The translations under genes were made by a program, and so were the position numbers. From Heterohyrax brucei (lineage: Eukaryota; Chordata; Mammalia; Hyracoidea; Procaviidae), in the NCBI GenBank assembly GCA_028571685.1, contig CM053146.1:67799431-67863430 (forward strand): DNA of 64,000 nucleotides, given 5' to 3'. The notes below the pieces were generated by a model, which had not been told where the DNA came from, searched no databases, and was given only the letters and a program-made list of their open reading frames with translations. Positions 12,198 to 24,234 of this stretch are shown piece by piece (the stretch's first letter is position 1; each line of letters starts with the position of its first letter).

Positions 12198-12930
12198 GAT
12201 TACCATTAGAGAGGGCCAATTAATTATACTATATATGCAAAAGATTTAGTATTGTTGTGGAGTGTTCATCAGCTGCTGTCAGAGGCAGTGAACCTCCACA
12301 AGGAAGATCTTTCATTAAATGGTCTGTAAGAAGAGTATAGATTTCTGCTGGGCACCAACAGGAGCTTCAGAGGCAAACTAAAGAAGGTTCTTTAACTACA
12401 CCTGGCATAAAAGATGCAACGATTATGTGCTTTTCCCGTCTACATTCATCCACATGAATGACAATGAAAAAGAACACCAAGAAAAAGAATGAAAATAAAT
12501 CTAAATTTCCAGAGATACTGCTGCCTTGAGGATATCTCACGTATTACACTGCTGTTTATTTTCACCATTAAAAAAAAGATAAAAAATTTTGACATATTAG
12601 GCAGATGATTTGCATTGTCACTTTACAATATAATGTCCTAGAATGTCTGAGGCAACTCTTCTACTCAAGAAAACATTGGGCTTTTTATATTGGGGTAAGT
12701 TATAGATGGCTTGGATCCATTAAATTTGATAAACACTGTATTACTCTAATATTTGAATTAAAAGGACTTAAAAGTGTTATTTTAAACTGAACTTCAATGA
12801 TCCCTCACTTTAGATTTTCTAGTACTGGCTTGCTGCCTTGATTATTAAATGATCTTAAACAGAATTGGGTTTGACTTACTCCTGTGCTCCTACTACGCCA
12901 AAGAAGGGATTTTGAAACGCATCACACCTC
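12198..12930. other. Intronic sequence, nothing recognised
   Basis: No repeat family, exon or RNA gene seen. Confidence 0.5.
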
Positions 12931-12953
12931 CGACTCGACGGCACTTGGCTGGC
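12931..12953 (+). repeat. Isolated SINE/RTE 3'-terminal fragment (about 23 bp)
   Basis: cgactcgacggcacttggct followed by ggc. The same ending terminates the short insertions at 38309 and 40656. No clear target duplication is visible here. Confidence 0.5.
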
Positions 12954-13317
12954 TTCAGCAAAAGAAACTGCACTCTAGAGTCCTGTTCAAATAGTATCAT
13001 TATTTTAAAGAGTAATAAAATAATCTGAGACCTCATTTCCCCCTTCCTACTACTGCTAAGGGGAACATTATTAATAGATGGAGAAACGGAAGCACCCAGG
13101 TGTGTGCGCTGCTTCAGGATGCTGCTGCAGTGACTATCTCACCTAGAGGCCCAGGCCATGCTGTCAGCATTTCTCTTTGGCTCAGAAACCACTGGAGGTC
13201 AAATACCACCACTGACAAAGTTGCGTTGCGTAGAAGCCACATGGCATCAGTAGTAAATAAGCCCTTCTTGATGATGGCTTGAGACAAGTATGAAGTGACC
13301 ATTCATCATCATTTGTT
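12954..13317. other. Intronic sequence between the arms of the inverted pair
   Basis: Two opposite-strand open frames of about 60 codons overlap here (13100-13302). Neither shows a motif, so I do not call a gene. Confidence 0.4.
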
Positions 13318-13430
13318 AAATATCATGGAGCAAGAACCACTGTGACCTGAAAACATCACAGGCTGGTCTTAAGCTTGATATTGATCCAGGCCAGTGGGTT
13401 CCAGATGGCATTTACTGTTCTTTGTGGTAT
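13318..13430 (-). repeat. Unidentified repeat, copy 2 of an inverted pair
   Basis: Reverse-complement partner of 11569-11683. Matching blocks read agaacagtaaatgccatc and ggcctggatcaatatcaagc on the minus strand. Confidence 0.75.
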
Positions 13431-13985
13431 GTTTGAGCTTGTCCTTTGTTAAGCACCTGTCACATGGGTGCTGTGGTAGCATGTAGATAACTGTGAGTGA
13501 CACGGCTGGGTGTTCACTATTTTTGCGGGTGCAAAATTTTACTGCCTGCCCTGTTTCTTCTGAGCCAGGCAGTTCCCATCAATCCACATGCAGATGAAAA
13601 TACTTTCTAAAAAATGCATTTTAGAAAACTATTATTTTAATGTAACTCCTAAATGGTAACTAGGCAAAAGGTGTCACTAGCCTGTATGTCATTATTTCAA
13701 TCCTGCTTATTGTCAGTCTTCATGTGGACTTACTTTAAAGTCTGTGTGAACTTTAGGGATGTAATCAGTAAGGCTTATTCACTCACCACACTTCTCTACT
13801 CTCACACATAAAGGATTGTTAGAAACAGGTGAGGGATTAAAAACAATATGATGAAGACAGGCTATGACATTTTCTGAGTGCTGCATCTGTATTTTTGATG
13901 GTGTGTAATGTCATTAGAATCATTTTTTATCTGAGTTGCCTAACTGGACATAGTTGAAAGAGCTCATCACTACAATTCACTGTGG
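13431..13985. other. Intronic sequence, nothing recognised
   Basis: No diagnostic motif on either strand. Confidence 0.5.
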
Positions 13986-13986
13986 T

Positions 13987-14204
13987 GTATCAGAGTCCCT
14001 GTGTGGTATAGACCGTTAAGCACTTGGCTGCTAACCCATGGGTGGCAGTTTGAGTCCACCCTGAGGTCCTTCAGAAGAAATGCCTGGCAATCTAAATGTC
14101 ATTCTGAAATACCACAGCCATTGAAAGCTCCTTGGAGAGCAGTTCGACCTTGAGGCATATGGGGTCACCATGTGTCCAAATCAACTGGATAGCAACTTGG
14201 TGTG
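13987..14204 (+). repeat. AfroSINE, long variant
   Basis: Head agtccctgtgtggtatagac and B-box region ggcagtttgagtccaccctg. The variant middle (cttcagaagaaatgcctggc) is followed by the tail caaatcaactggatagcaac. This copy explains the partial element at positions 1-175. Confidence 0.85.
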
Positions 14205-14208
14205 TGTG

Positions 14209-14639
14209 TGTGCTCTTGATACATTAGGACAGTCTGTAAGTGGAGTAGATCTGAATGAGCAGTTCTAATACAGATGAAATACTTTAAATAGGTGCAGAAA
14301 GTGGGAATAATAAGTTTTTGTGGATTTAGATATCAGGTCAGCATTAGTGGCAGAGACTGTTTTCACTTAAAAAAACAGAAACCAGAAATCAGTAGAAGTA
14401 AAATAAATCAGGTTTTCATTAAAATAAAATATTTCTTAGAAATCCCATCAGCTGTAAGAATGAGAATTTCTCTTAATTAGTGTACTATTCTTTGTTATTT
14501 TATTTGCCACTTCTACTAGCTTTGATTTCTATTGTAGTTCTAAATATTTTTAGCCTTCCACCTTGAACTTGATGGAATTTCCCAAGATATCTGTTTCAAA
14601 ATTTCTCATCCTCTTCAACACGGCTCCTATCCTATGTTG
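14209..14639. other. Intronic sequence, nothing recognised
   Basis: AT-rich. One 62-codon frame has no features. Confidence 0.4.
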
Positions 14640-14806
14640 TCTTGTTCGGTGCCGTTGGGTAGCTTCCAGCTCATAGTGATCCCTTGTACCACAGAATGAA
14701 ACTGCCCAGTCCTGTGCTACGCCCTGTCATTGTTAGGCTTAAGCGTGTGTCAATCCATCTTGTGAATAGTCTTCTTTTTCACTGACCCTCTATTTCACCA
14801 AGCTCC
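14640..14806 (-). mobile_element. RTE LINE 3'-end fragment
   Basis: Antisense 3' terminus (ggtgccgttgggtagcttcc) followed by RTE sequence matching 1651-1810 (gtgtcaatccatcttgtgaa, ttttcactgaccctctattt). Confidence 0.85.
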
Positions 14807-14847
14807 CATCCTGTATCTCCTCCTTCCTCAGGAACAAAGAAGCCTAG

Positions 14848-15004
14848 AAACCCTCGTGGTGTAGTGGTTAAGTGCTGTGGCTGCCAACCGGAATTCTGGC
14901 AGTGCGGTGCTCATTGGCCAGGCAATGGAAACTGCATGTGGCAGCTGTACTCTGTCTATAGGGTTGCTGTGTGTCGGAATTGACTTGACAACAGTAGATT
15001 TTTG
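14848..15004 (+). repeat. AfroSINE
   Basis: Head gaaaccctcgtggtgtagtg, body gcagctgtactctgtctata and tail cggaattgacttgacaacag. It lies 40 bp from the RTE fragment. Confidence 0.9.
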
Positions 15005-15009
15005 TTATT

Positions 15010-17655
15010 GTTGTTTGCTTGATCAAAGAACTTGGGCCATACAGCATGAATACTGTTGAATTTTTTCCTTTCTACCCCTCAAAACCAACGTCTTTCTCCT
15101 TATTCCTCTTTCTGCCTTGTCTTTAAGGAACACTTATCTATCTACCTTTCTGAAAAGTGTATTCATCTTTCCAGGCTCTTATTCCAACTTCTTTCTATGT
15201 CTGTCTCTCAGGGCTGACTCCATTAACTATCCAGGTGCTTTTTTTTTTTTTTTTTTCTTTTCTTTTTTGGTAGTTATTCTCCTTTGTTCTAAAACAAAAC
15301 TACTTCTGGATTACATGTCTTAATTCTGTTTTGTACTTTCCCAATATGCACCTTTGCTCCTGTCACAATCTTTGCCTGAAATGGTCTTCAGTCCTCCAGC
15401 ATCAAAAATCCTACCAACTAACTTAGCACAGTGTTTTCATAAATATCTTCCACACAGAATCTCTATGCTCAGTCAGAAAGTCTGTCAGAGTAATTTTTTT
15501 TTAAAAAAAACTGTAGAGATATTTGAACATGACTGGTTTAATTAAACTGTAGAGAGGTTAAGTGACTTGTCCAAGATTAGTGACAGATTGCAAATTGGAG
15601 TTTGGGTCTTCTGAATTCTTTTTTTGATTTATTTTCTATTATGCAGGCATTACTTAGGAGAGAGGGTGTATTCTCACGGAAGGAGTGAATCCTCCAGTAA
15701 GTGTTCTTACAAACTCTTCTTGCATTGCAGTGTATAATATTAAATTGTGGTGTGGTTTCTATCCTAAATGGTCTATTTCCCCCCATTCAGGACGGTTTAT
15801 GAGCCATGACTATTTTGGTCCTTCTCCATTCAAGGCAGGCTCTTATGTTTGAAAGAGGATGCCAGATTCTACACTTAGATGGAACCAAATGTTCAATTCA
15901 TTGTGGTATTGTAACTAAAATTAGTGTCAGCTGACCTCAGAAGGTTTCAGACTGGATCAAAGGACAATTTTGACTTCAGATTTTCTTGACTGAGTTTCAA
16001 AGATGCCTTCCATCCTAATCTGAGAAAGCATCATCTCTGAGGTAATTTTTACTAATCCTAAACATGAAATCAGACTCCAAATGATACTTTTTCTAAAAAT
16101 TTTGAATTAGCTTCATTATTCTGGCCCTTTTCTCTTTGTGGTCTGAATCATTTGGGACAACTAAAAGTCTTCCAAGAATGCTTTCAGTTCAAGAATATTC
16201 TGGCAATAGCTTTTTCACAAAAAGCAAAAGATGAAGGAAGGAGTATTACTGCACATTTCAGATCTTTTAAAGTTTTTTTTTTTCTTTTTACCCCATTGTC
16301 TATCTCAAATAATCAAATGTTTGGAGTCATGAAAAGTAATTCCAGGTCAATAAACTCTGTGATTAGAAACTGTACACTTCACTTGGACTGGTGTAAGAGA
16401 AAAAATAATTTCCCAAAATGTTTCATGAGAACTGTTTAAGGTTATACATAAATGAAATAACATGGAATGCTGATATAAAGTGTAAGAGTTTGATGCATTT
16501 ATATGTAGCATGATACATAAACCTGAATCACTTTAAGCTGTTATTAAATTACAATTTACTTAATGATAGACTAAAAAGACATAAGGATTTTAACAATGAT
16601 TTTGGAGATAAAATAAACCCACTTTTTGCTTGTTTTTACCTCTCAATAGTCTAAGGTACAGTTGTTTTTCTCTAATCAACTTGGTTTCACATATCATGTT
16701 TAATAAGCAAGCAGTTTCCATTTGTCGAGTTTGCCGTCTCGCACCTTGATTGTTTACTCACTTTTCAGTCACAAGATGAGAAATGTAGACACTGTGTACA
16801 AACAGTTCATGCAAACGCAAGCCCTCCAAACCACATGCAAGACTCAGCAGCACATGGTTTAGAGCTCACACGCTCCAGGGTCATGTCATACTGGCATGCA
16901 GATGAAAGGAAAGGAAAGAACCTATATCATGAAAATAGAGGATGATGAAAGAGTGATATTTTTCTTTATGACAGTTATCTAATGCAAACCGTATACCCAT
17001 AACCTTTAGCAGAGTGGGGATAAGGGCAGAGAATTTTTATGGGAGTAGGGAACTGTATACGAATGTTATTAGAGGTCAAGCCATTGTTCAAGTTGAGTTT
17101 CTATTCTCTACTTGGCCTCTTCCACATTATCTCCCCCAGCTTCTTGCTTTGTGTTTCCTCCACTACATCATGCAAAAAAAGATCAGAACTAACATTGGAA
17201 TTCATTTAACAAGCTCTAAGCCTAACAAATGACAAGAGTGTTCTCCACAATTTACACGAGAATTAAATTGTATATAAATACCTCCTGTTCTTACCGGTGG
17301 GTGTTGTGATTCCATGTATTAAGGTTTGAAGCAGACAGGAAAGAGATAAATCTTTCATAAGTACATTGTTAATAGGCAAGTGGTATATAAACCATATTCA
17401 TAGGTATAGCGTCAAACAATGAAAGGTAAGTAACTGTCACAAAATAGACTTTTCTTTGTCACAAAAAGGTCACAAAACTAGAGTTACGTGGAGGAGGGAC
17501 ATACAATCAATAATCGTTTTACTATGGTTACTGAAATGAGCTGGAGGTTTGGGACAACAAAGCTGGTGTTGTGGTTAAAAATCCTTGACACTGCTTCAAC
17601 TAACACAGCATTATTGATTCTTAAATAATCTTTGAATGCTGATAATTGTCAAAAC
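15010..17655. other. Intronic sequence with T-rich run and weak ancient repeats
   Basis: Contains a poly-T tract near 15239-15257 and a MIR remnant (listed separately). Part of 15340-15480 has an L2-like composition. Otherwise nothing recognised; the 95- and 72-codon frames at 16152 and 17014 are unsupported. Confidence 0.5.
15545..15630 (-). repeat. MIR fragment
   Basis: gagaggttaagtgacttgtc followed by a degraded version of the MIR core in antisense. Confidence 0.55.
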
Positions 17656-17660
17656 AATGA

Positions 17661-17818
17661 TAAACCCACGGCCATCGAGTCGGGTCCAACTCATGGCGAC
17701 CCTATAGGTCAGGGTAGAACTGTCCCATAGAGTTTCCAAGGAGCACCTGGCGGATTTGAACTGCTGACATTTTGGTTGGCAGACATAGCACTTAACCCAC
17801 TAAGCCACCAGGGTTTCC
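17661..17818 (-). repeat. AfroSINE, young-looking
   Basis: One of the least diverged copies: cacggccatcgagtcgggtc, then ggcgaccctataggtcaggg, then ctaagccaccagggtttcc. Confidence 0.92.
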
Positions 17819-17821
17819 AAA

Positions 17822-18576
17822 GCAATGATAGTGATGGATATATACATATAAATGATCAGTTTGTAGGTGTTTTTTCTTCTATTATTAACATACTTTCTTA
17901 AGTCAATTTGTCAGATGAATTTTTTTTGCAAGTAGTTTTGTGATGATTAGAAATAACACATGGAGTTCAGTTGCTATTTTATATGACATGTGCTAGTCGA
18001 TTAACTCTTCAAATTAAAAAGTTTTATAATGGTATGCCCTCACATTCAGATAAATCACACAAAGCTATTATAAACTGACCCACATGTAAAGTCTTTCAAA
18101 TGAGGCAATACTTTCTGCACTTTGATTGCTAATTGTGAACACTTGTTTTTTTGCTAAAATATTCTTGGTGAAACAAACAAACAAAAAAATCAACCTAAAT
18201 TGTACAGGCTCACTTTATGCAAAAAATTGTCCTATGTTGTTGATGTCTTTAAATGTGAGTGATTTTATTTTTTCAATAGTTCTTATAAATAGGGTCCTTG
18301 TCTAGTGATCAAGTAGCCAGGTTGGGGGGAGACCCTATTTTTAGTAATTTTATTGTATCTCTACGATATACCATGGAATTTAGACTTACTCAATAATTTA
18401 TCTCTATCAGTCAGTCTCTACAGCCAAACAACAAGGTCAAAAGAATGTGAAAAAGCTCCCTAAGAGTAAAAAGAGCTTCATGGGACCACAGTACTGTTAT
18501 TAATTTTGTTGACTTTTGAATAGTGATAGTGGAGGTAGGGGATATGACAAGTAATCGTTGATGTCAAATTTCCTTT
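17822..18576. other. Intronic sequence, nothing recognised
   Basis: AT-rich with short poly-T and poly-A runs. No exon or repeat identified. Confidence 0.5.
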
Positions 18577-18583
18577 AAAAGTA

Positions 18584-18618
18584 GGAAAACCCACTGCTGT
18601 CGAGTCAGGTACGACTCA
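18584..18618 (-). repeat. Miniature AfroSINE-end insertion (35 bp) with candidate duplication
   Basis: cactgctgtcgagtcaggt is the antisense SINE tail. AAAAGTA occurs on both sides at 18577-18583 and 18619-18625. Confidence 0.6.
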
Positions 18619-18625
18619 AAAAGTA

Positions 18626-19203
18626 TGAAGGATTCCATTATTTCCCCCTTGAAAGAAAGATTCATTAAACCAAATACAGTAAAAAGGGCACATAGGTAAT
18701 TCACAATAAAGTTATTCTTAAAAGAAGCACAAAACTTCTTACTATAAAATGCTTACACCTATGTTTTAAAAAAATGTTAATCTTGGTTCTCATTAATATT
18801 AAAAATGATCTTGGCTTGGGGGAATCATACTTGTTACTTTTTACTTATGAAATCTCCATGCACATGGGTCCAACTGACACTTTGGGCGCTGGCAACTAGG
18901 CCATGTCATGAAAGCCAATTCCCAAGTCAGGCAACGTTCTCTCTAACGAGAAGCCAGAACCCTACTACACACAGTTATAGCAGTTTGCATCATGTTATAA
19001 TGCCTTTGCCACACAGTATAACTAGATACAGCACCATGCAATGCCATGAATTGAGAATGAGAGACTATCTCCAGGGGAGAAAATAAACATCAGAGAGAGG
19101 AAAACAAAAGCAAGGGGTTCAAAGCTGGTGAGACTGGCTTTTCTGTTTTGGCTATAGCTACAATGCCTGTGGTGCTTCAGTTCTGGAAAACAGAAATACA
19201 TAC
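18626..19203. other. Intronic sequence downstream of exon C
   Basis: Begins (in transcript sense) with the GTATGT donor of exon C. A 93-codon plus-strand frame at 18805 has no motif and is not called. Confidence 0.5.
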
Positions 19204-19403
19204 CATATTCATATCAATGCCATTGGTGTAAGTCCATGCATGTTGGAAATATTCCTCAAGCCGCTGTCTCAGAGGGTTGGGGATTTGGTGAAAGCGAATG
19301 AATTCTTTTACTCGCAGCATCTGCATATGGTACCTGGCAGTTCCCGAATATAGTCTTTGGATAATTGCAGATACATTTCCAAAAATGCTTGCATACATTA
19401 GTG
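19204..19403 (-). CDS. KCNH7: KCNH7 exon C: C-terminal half of S6 and C-linker
   Basis: A 200-bp exon, the same length as the matching KCNH2 exon as I recall it. The acceptor is CCAATCCAG and its first two bases complete the Ser codon split from exon B; it ends ATG|GTATGT in phase 0. The protein runs LMYASIFGN (S6 with the Tyr and Phe that line the ERG inner cavity and bind blockers), then [20 protein letters not shown] and the start of the C-linker ([20 protein letters not shown], ending NGIDMNM). The C-linker couples S6 to the cyclic-nucleotide-binding-homology domain. The next exon would begin VLKGFPECLQ; no such reading frame occurs at lower coordinates, so at least 19.2 kb of intron follows. 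Confidence 0.96.
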
Positions 19404-19499
19404 CTGGATTGGATAAAAAACAAAGTTACGGAGGAACACTGCATGTAGTATCTTGTTAGCATCTCAAATATGTACATTTTGATGTCAATTCCAGTTGTA

Positions 19500-20775
19500 A
19501 GCAATTATCACTGGTCCTTGGGAGGAAAAAGAAGACAAGCTAACACTGTTTTAAATTTAATAATTTTAATGATAAACATGGACAAATTATCCATTTCTAT
19601 TAAAATTCACCGTGTACCTTAAAGTAAGAGAAAAAACATTCTTTATAGTATAAAAGCCCAATTTTTGAAGTAGAGTTAAAATATCAATTTTAATTTTATC
19701 AGTAACTCTCGGCATCAAATCTAACCTTATAATATTAAAAAATCTACTATAATCTTAATATTTTGAGTGCTTTAGATTTACTAAGAAATTGGAAATTGTT
19801 TTAAGGCATTTTCAGTGTTTATTGGTATACAAAATTTAATGAAAATTCATTTTTATAGTGTCTCTGCATGAGAAATAGATTATTCCTGGTTTAGAATATG
19901 AACATAGTCTTATAGAGAAAAAAATAACATATATTTTTGTTCTTTCACCTACAAGGGAGGCTGCTACAACATTTCTTGCTACGTATGCAGGACTTCACAT
20001 GTTTATTAGTCCTTCCTAGGCTAACTCTTCATAGTCTAAAATAAATCTTCCAACATCTTCTCTTTTGTTATTTGTACTTGTATTCAGTTTCTAGTAATTC
20101 TAGAAATAAATGTTATATTCTGTTCAGAAAGCCACATCATGATACATGACCTGCATATTGATCTTGGGGTATACGTCAGACCCCTAGAGAGGAGATAACA
20201 TATATTTAAATCACTGCACCAACAACATACCAAGCAGGTGAGGGAAAAAAAAGACAGGTTGAGCAGCTTGATCAAACTATAGTCGATCAACAACTTTTTG
20301 GTTTGGTCTGCAACACATTTTAAAAACCAGTATCTTTATAAACCACTTAATCATTTTGAAAGTAGGTTTTGTTCAGATTCAGGCAAAGTGTTTTAAAATA
20401 ATCTATCTTCTAGAACATTTGCTTTCTTCTCTACTTCGTTTCTGTCTCTTGGTTAATATGATCTTTGTTTTCCAGAGATGCCCCAAATAAAAGACTGTCC
20501 CAAGGAAAACAGTGGCCCTTTATTTTCTTCCTGATTAAAGGAATGAAAGTGAGGAGCAGTTTAGTGAGGCTGAATTGAGATATGAGAGGCAGTAATTACC
20601 AGCAACGTAGACAAATGCTTTAGTTTTGTATTTTCCACAGGAAGAAGCAGTGAGTCTGAATTTGAGGAACAGAATAGTTGAGTAAGAAGGGGATTAGCAA
20701 TGCTTGCTTGAATTGGCTTCCTGTGGTTAAAGCAGATTTATGCAAGAAATATACTTTACTCTTCCTAAGTATAGT
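19500..20775. other. Intronic sequence, nothing recognised
   Basis: AT-rich; no repeat I can name. Confidence 0.5.
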
Positions 20776-20780
20776 ATGGA

Positions 20781-20937
20781 AACACATAGTGGTGAAGTGC
20801 TACATCTGCTAACCAAAAGGCTGGCAGTTCAAATCTGTCGGGTGCTCCTTGAAAACTCTATGGGGTAGTTCTACTCCAACTTAAAGGGTCGCTCCAAGTT
20901 AGAATTGACCCAGCGGCAGTCGGTTTGGTTTGGTTTT
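20781..20937 (+). repeat. AfroSINE
   Basis: Head catagtggtgaagtgctaca, body ctctatggggtagttctact and tail cggcagtcggtttggtttgg. Confidence 0.9.
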
Positions 20938-20939
20938 CT

Positions 20940-21735
20940 AAGTGTAGTGTTGGAAATGTTTACTGATGCTGTTAGGTCTCCAAAGTCCTCAGATAATAGT
21001 TTGGTTAGTATGGGTAAAATTCACTTGACTGAATCAGAGGAGATGTAATCAATACTAGGTTTTTTTTGTTTTTTTCTTATTCCTCATATAAACCATGTAA
21101 TTACATGAAGGAGAAAGGTCAGAAAAAGAATTCTCATGTAATTTTTAGTAAATACTGTGGTTTTTATCCCTCTCAAAATGAAACTAAACATTAGTTTACA
21201 AGCAGGTATAACCTGCTCATAGACAAGATGGCAAAATCTTTGTTATATACGCACACTGTCACACACACAAATGACTAGTTGTAGTATTAATTTTAGGGAA
21301 TTTTATGATGATGTTTTTTAAAACTGTAACCAAGCTATCAATTTTGTTTCTATTTTTTAAGGAAGCAGACAGAGTTAAAGGCTTCAAGTGAGAGAGAAGT
21401 ACAGAATTATATTCTGTGTTCTACTTAGTGTCCACAAAATTGCATACAATATCACTTTAAAGCAAGTTAGAATCTAGATACAGACAGTTCTCGCCTCAGT
21501 TCAATGTTTTACTTTGTTTTCCTCAGTAACAAGCTCTTATTTCATCAGAATGGTTTGTTTTATGTTTTTAATTATAGAACTAAAGTAGGTATATCTTACA
21601 ACCTCTTTCAACAGATCACATGCAAAAGCTGGTAAGTTATCCAAATTAATAAACTTGATTAGTTGTGAGGTATTAAACATATTCATGAAACACACAGACA
21701 TTGTTTATCTATTATACACCTTTATAAACATTCAA
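20940..21735. other. Intronic sequence, nothing recognised
   Basis: No diagnostic motif on either strand. Confidence 0.5.
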
Positions 21736-23215
21736 ACTTAAAATGGAAATGATAATGAGGCATAATTTACATACGGTAAAACATGTTCATATTAAACATA
21801 TAGTTCCCTTAGGTCTGATAGATGTGTGTACCATACAAACCCATCAAGATATAGAATGTCACCAAAAGTTTGCTCTCTGCCTCAGAGACTCAGATCCCAG
21901 GCAAACAAATTCTTTTCTGCTATCACAAATTAACTGGCATTTTCTAGCATTTTTGGAATTATAAAATATGTACTTGTTTGTGTCTGACTTCTTTCACTCA
22001 GCACAGTGTTATTTCTCCTTTTCATTGAAGAGTTGTGTGTTATTAGTAAGTTGTTCTTTTTGTTAAAAACTTTTCCAGTGTGAGGCTAGAAACAGTTTCT
22101 CTCTCCTTCTGTCTTCAGTTGTGGGCTACCATGAATAAAACTTTCAGGCACATTTGCATAGAAGTCTTTGTATAGGCACATATTTTCATTTTCCCAGTTA
22201 AAACACTTAGAAATAGAATTTTTGATTTGTATGGTAATTGTGCCTTTAACTTTATAAAAAATAGACTGTTTGCCAAGTGGTTGCATCATTTTACATTTCC
22301 ATCAGCAATGTTTCAGAAAATAGGTTGTTCCACTTTCTAACATTTGGTATTGTGTTTTTAATTTTAGTTATCTTACGGGTGGTGGCCACTGGGTAAGCTT
22401 CATCTTGTGGGAACTTTATATTTAACAGATAGAAAAGTTACCCGGTCCTGAACAATCTTCCTAATGGTTAGGATGTTTGGCCGATGGTTGCAGCTATTGT
22501 GTCAGTAGTTTTTGTTACCATTTCCCTTGTTTTCTCTGACTGTTGGCTTTACCATGATTTCTTTTCTAGGAATTGGTCTTTCCGGGAAAAAAACATTCAA
22601 AGTGAGTGAGTTGAAGTCTCGCCATCTCTGCTTCTAAGGAACATACTGGCTGTATATTTGATATGCTCTGCATAAAATTGATTTGTTTGCTTTTTTTCTG
22701 TGGCAGTCTGATGTATAGTCAATATTCTTTGCCAATGTTAGAGTTCAGATGTGTCAGTCCTTCTGTTTTCCTTTTTCATTATCCAGATATTATATAGGAC
22801 GGTGTCTCACTTAAGGTTTTAATTTGCATTTCTCTGACAACTACTGGCACCATCTCATGTACACTTATCATGTATCTTCTTTTGTGATGTGTTTGTTCAA
22901 ATCTTTTATTCTTTTTTAAACTGAATTGCTTCTCTTCTTGATAGGGAGTTGCAAAAGTTCTTGATATAATCTGGATACAAATCCTTTTTCAGATCTAAGT
23001 GCCGAGTCTTTTCCTTTTGATACCAGAGTCTATAGAAGAGCAAAAGTTATTAATGTTGATGAAATTCAGTATGTCATTTTTTATATTACGGATTATGTCC
23101 TTTATTTTCTTCTGTAAGTTTAAGCTTTCATCGTTAGGTCTGTTTATGTTTATGTTTAGTATCAAGTTGATATTTTTTCTTTCTCAGGTGACTTTAGAAA
23201 CACCAAGAACAAACT
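21735..23215 (-). mobile_element. Antisense L1 (L1M-like) 3' region, split by an RTE fragment
   Basis: Typical antisense L1 3' text: taatttacatacggtaaaac, ctttcactcagcacagtgtt, gtggttgcatcattttacat and, after the interruption at 22440-22790, aatttgcatttctctgacaa and gagttgcaaaagttcttgat. The L1 reads in register on both sides of the RTE piece. Confidence 0.75.
22440..22790 (-). mobile_element. Diverged RTE LINE 3' fragment inside L1
   Basis: Shares with 1710-2060 the succession cccggtcctg, gcagctattgtgtcagta, aggaattggtctttcc and tcgccatctctgcttctaag. It is the most diverged RTE copy here and lacks the extreme 3' terminus. Confidence 0.65.
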
Positions 23216-23410
23216 TTTTCTTGGCTATCTCAGCCACGGGTGTTGACAGACACTACAGCAGCTGTCACCACCAGGTGGTGGGCATGTGTTTGCCTTGAGA
23301 GATTCAGTCTCTCTAGAATGGCTGTTTCTATTTTTTTTCCAGTAGGCTCCACTTCCATTTGCTTCTGGGAGAGATACTACTTCCGTGTTTACAGCCCAGG
23401 GTGGGGGTGG

Positions 23411-23563
23411 GGAGCTGCTGCCATCTAGTTGGCTCTGACACATACAGGTACTGTGGGACAGAGTATAACTGCCTCAGAGTCTCTAGGAAGCAGCTGCTGG
23501 ATTCAAACTGCAATTGTTTTGGTTAGCAGCTGAGCTCTTAACCAGTGTGTCACCAGGGCTCCT
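23411..23563 (-). repeat. AfroSINE
   Basis: Antisense: gctgctgccatctagttggc, then gtgggacagagtataactgc, then ccagtgtgtcaccagggctc. Confidence 0.85.
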
Positions 23564-23640
23564 TATTTTGCCTGAATTTGCATGATGTCTCAAAATTATT
23601 TAAAAATAATCTTGTTTGGTTATGCAAACATTATTGAAAA

Positions 23641-23675
23641 CATCAACACACACACACACATACATAGATACATAT
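23641..23675. repeat. Short (CA)n / (CATA)n microsatellite
   Basis: An interrupted CA run followed by CATA units. Confidence 0.8.
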
Positions 23676-23879
23676 TTATAGTAAAATTATAAATGAAGTG
23701 GACAATAAACTGACAGAATCTAAGTTTTATAAGTAAGGCTTATCTAGACATATTTCATTAGCCAATTGGCTAGCACTTTAAATTCAATTGTCTAATTTTC
23801 AAATTCACGCACAACCTAATTAGTTAATGCTTTTTTTTAATCTTTAAAAATCCATTCTGCTTTTGCTAATTGTTGCCTG

Positions 23880-24028
23880 GGATTGGTACAGTGGTTAAGT
23901 GCTGTGGTTGCTAACCAAAATTTCAGCAGTTCCAATCCACCAGACGCTCTTTGGAAACTTCGTGTAGCAGTTCTACTCTGTCCCATAGGCTTGCTATGAG
24001 GTGGAGTCAACTTGACAGCAATGTAATC
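23880..24028 (+). repeat. AfroSINE
   Basis: Head ggtacagtggttaagtgctg, body gcagttctactctgtcccat and tail gagtcaacttgacagcaatg. Confidence 0.88.
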
Positions 24029-24234
24029 TTTTTTTTAGTGATTTTAGTTTTTAAATATGAATATTATATTTCTTATATTAGCATTAAAACATCTTCAGTC
24101 TATCACAGAACTTTTTTTTCCCCCTCTAAAGAATACCCTTTATAAATGATGCTTATATTAGCCCACGACAGTGTAAAGGACATAATCATTTAGGCTTTGG
24201 CATGTCAGAGAAAAAAGCACCTTCAATCCATTTT

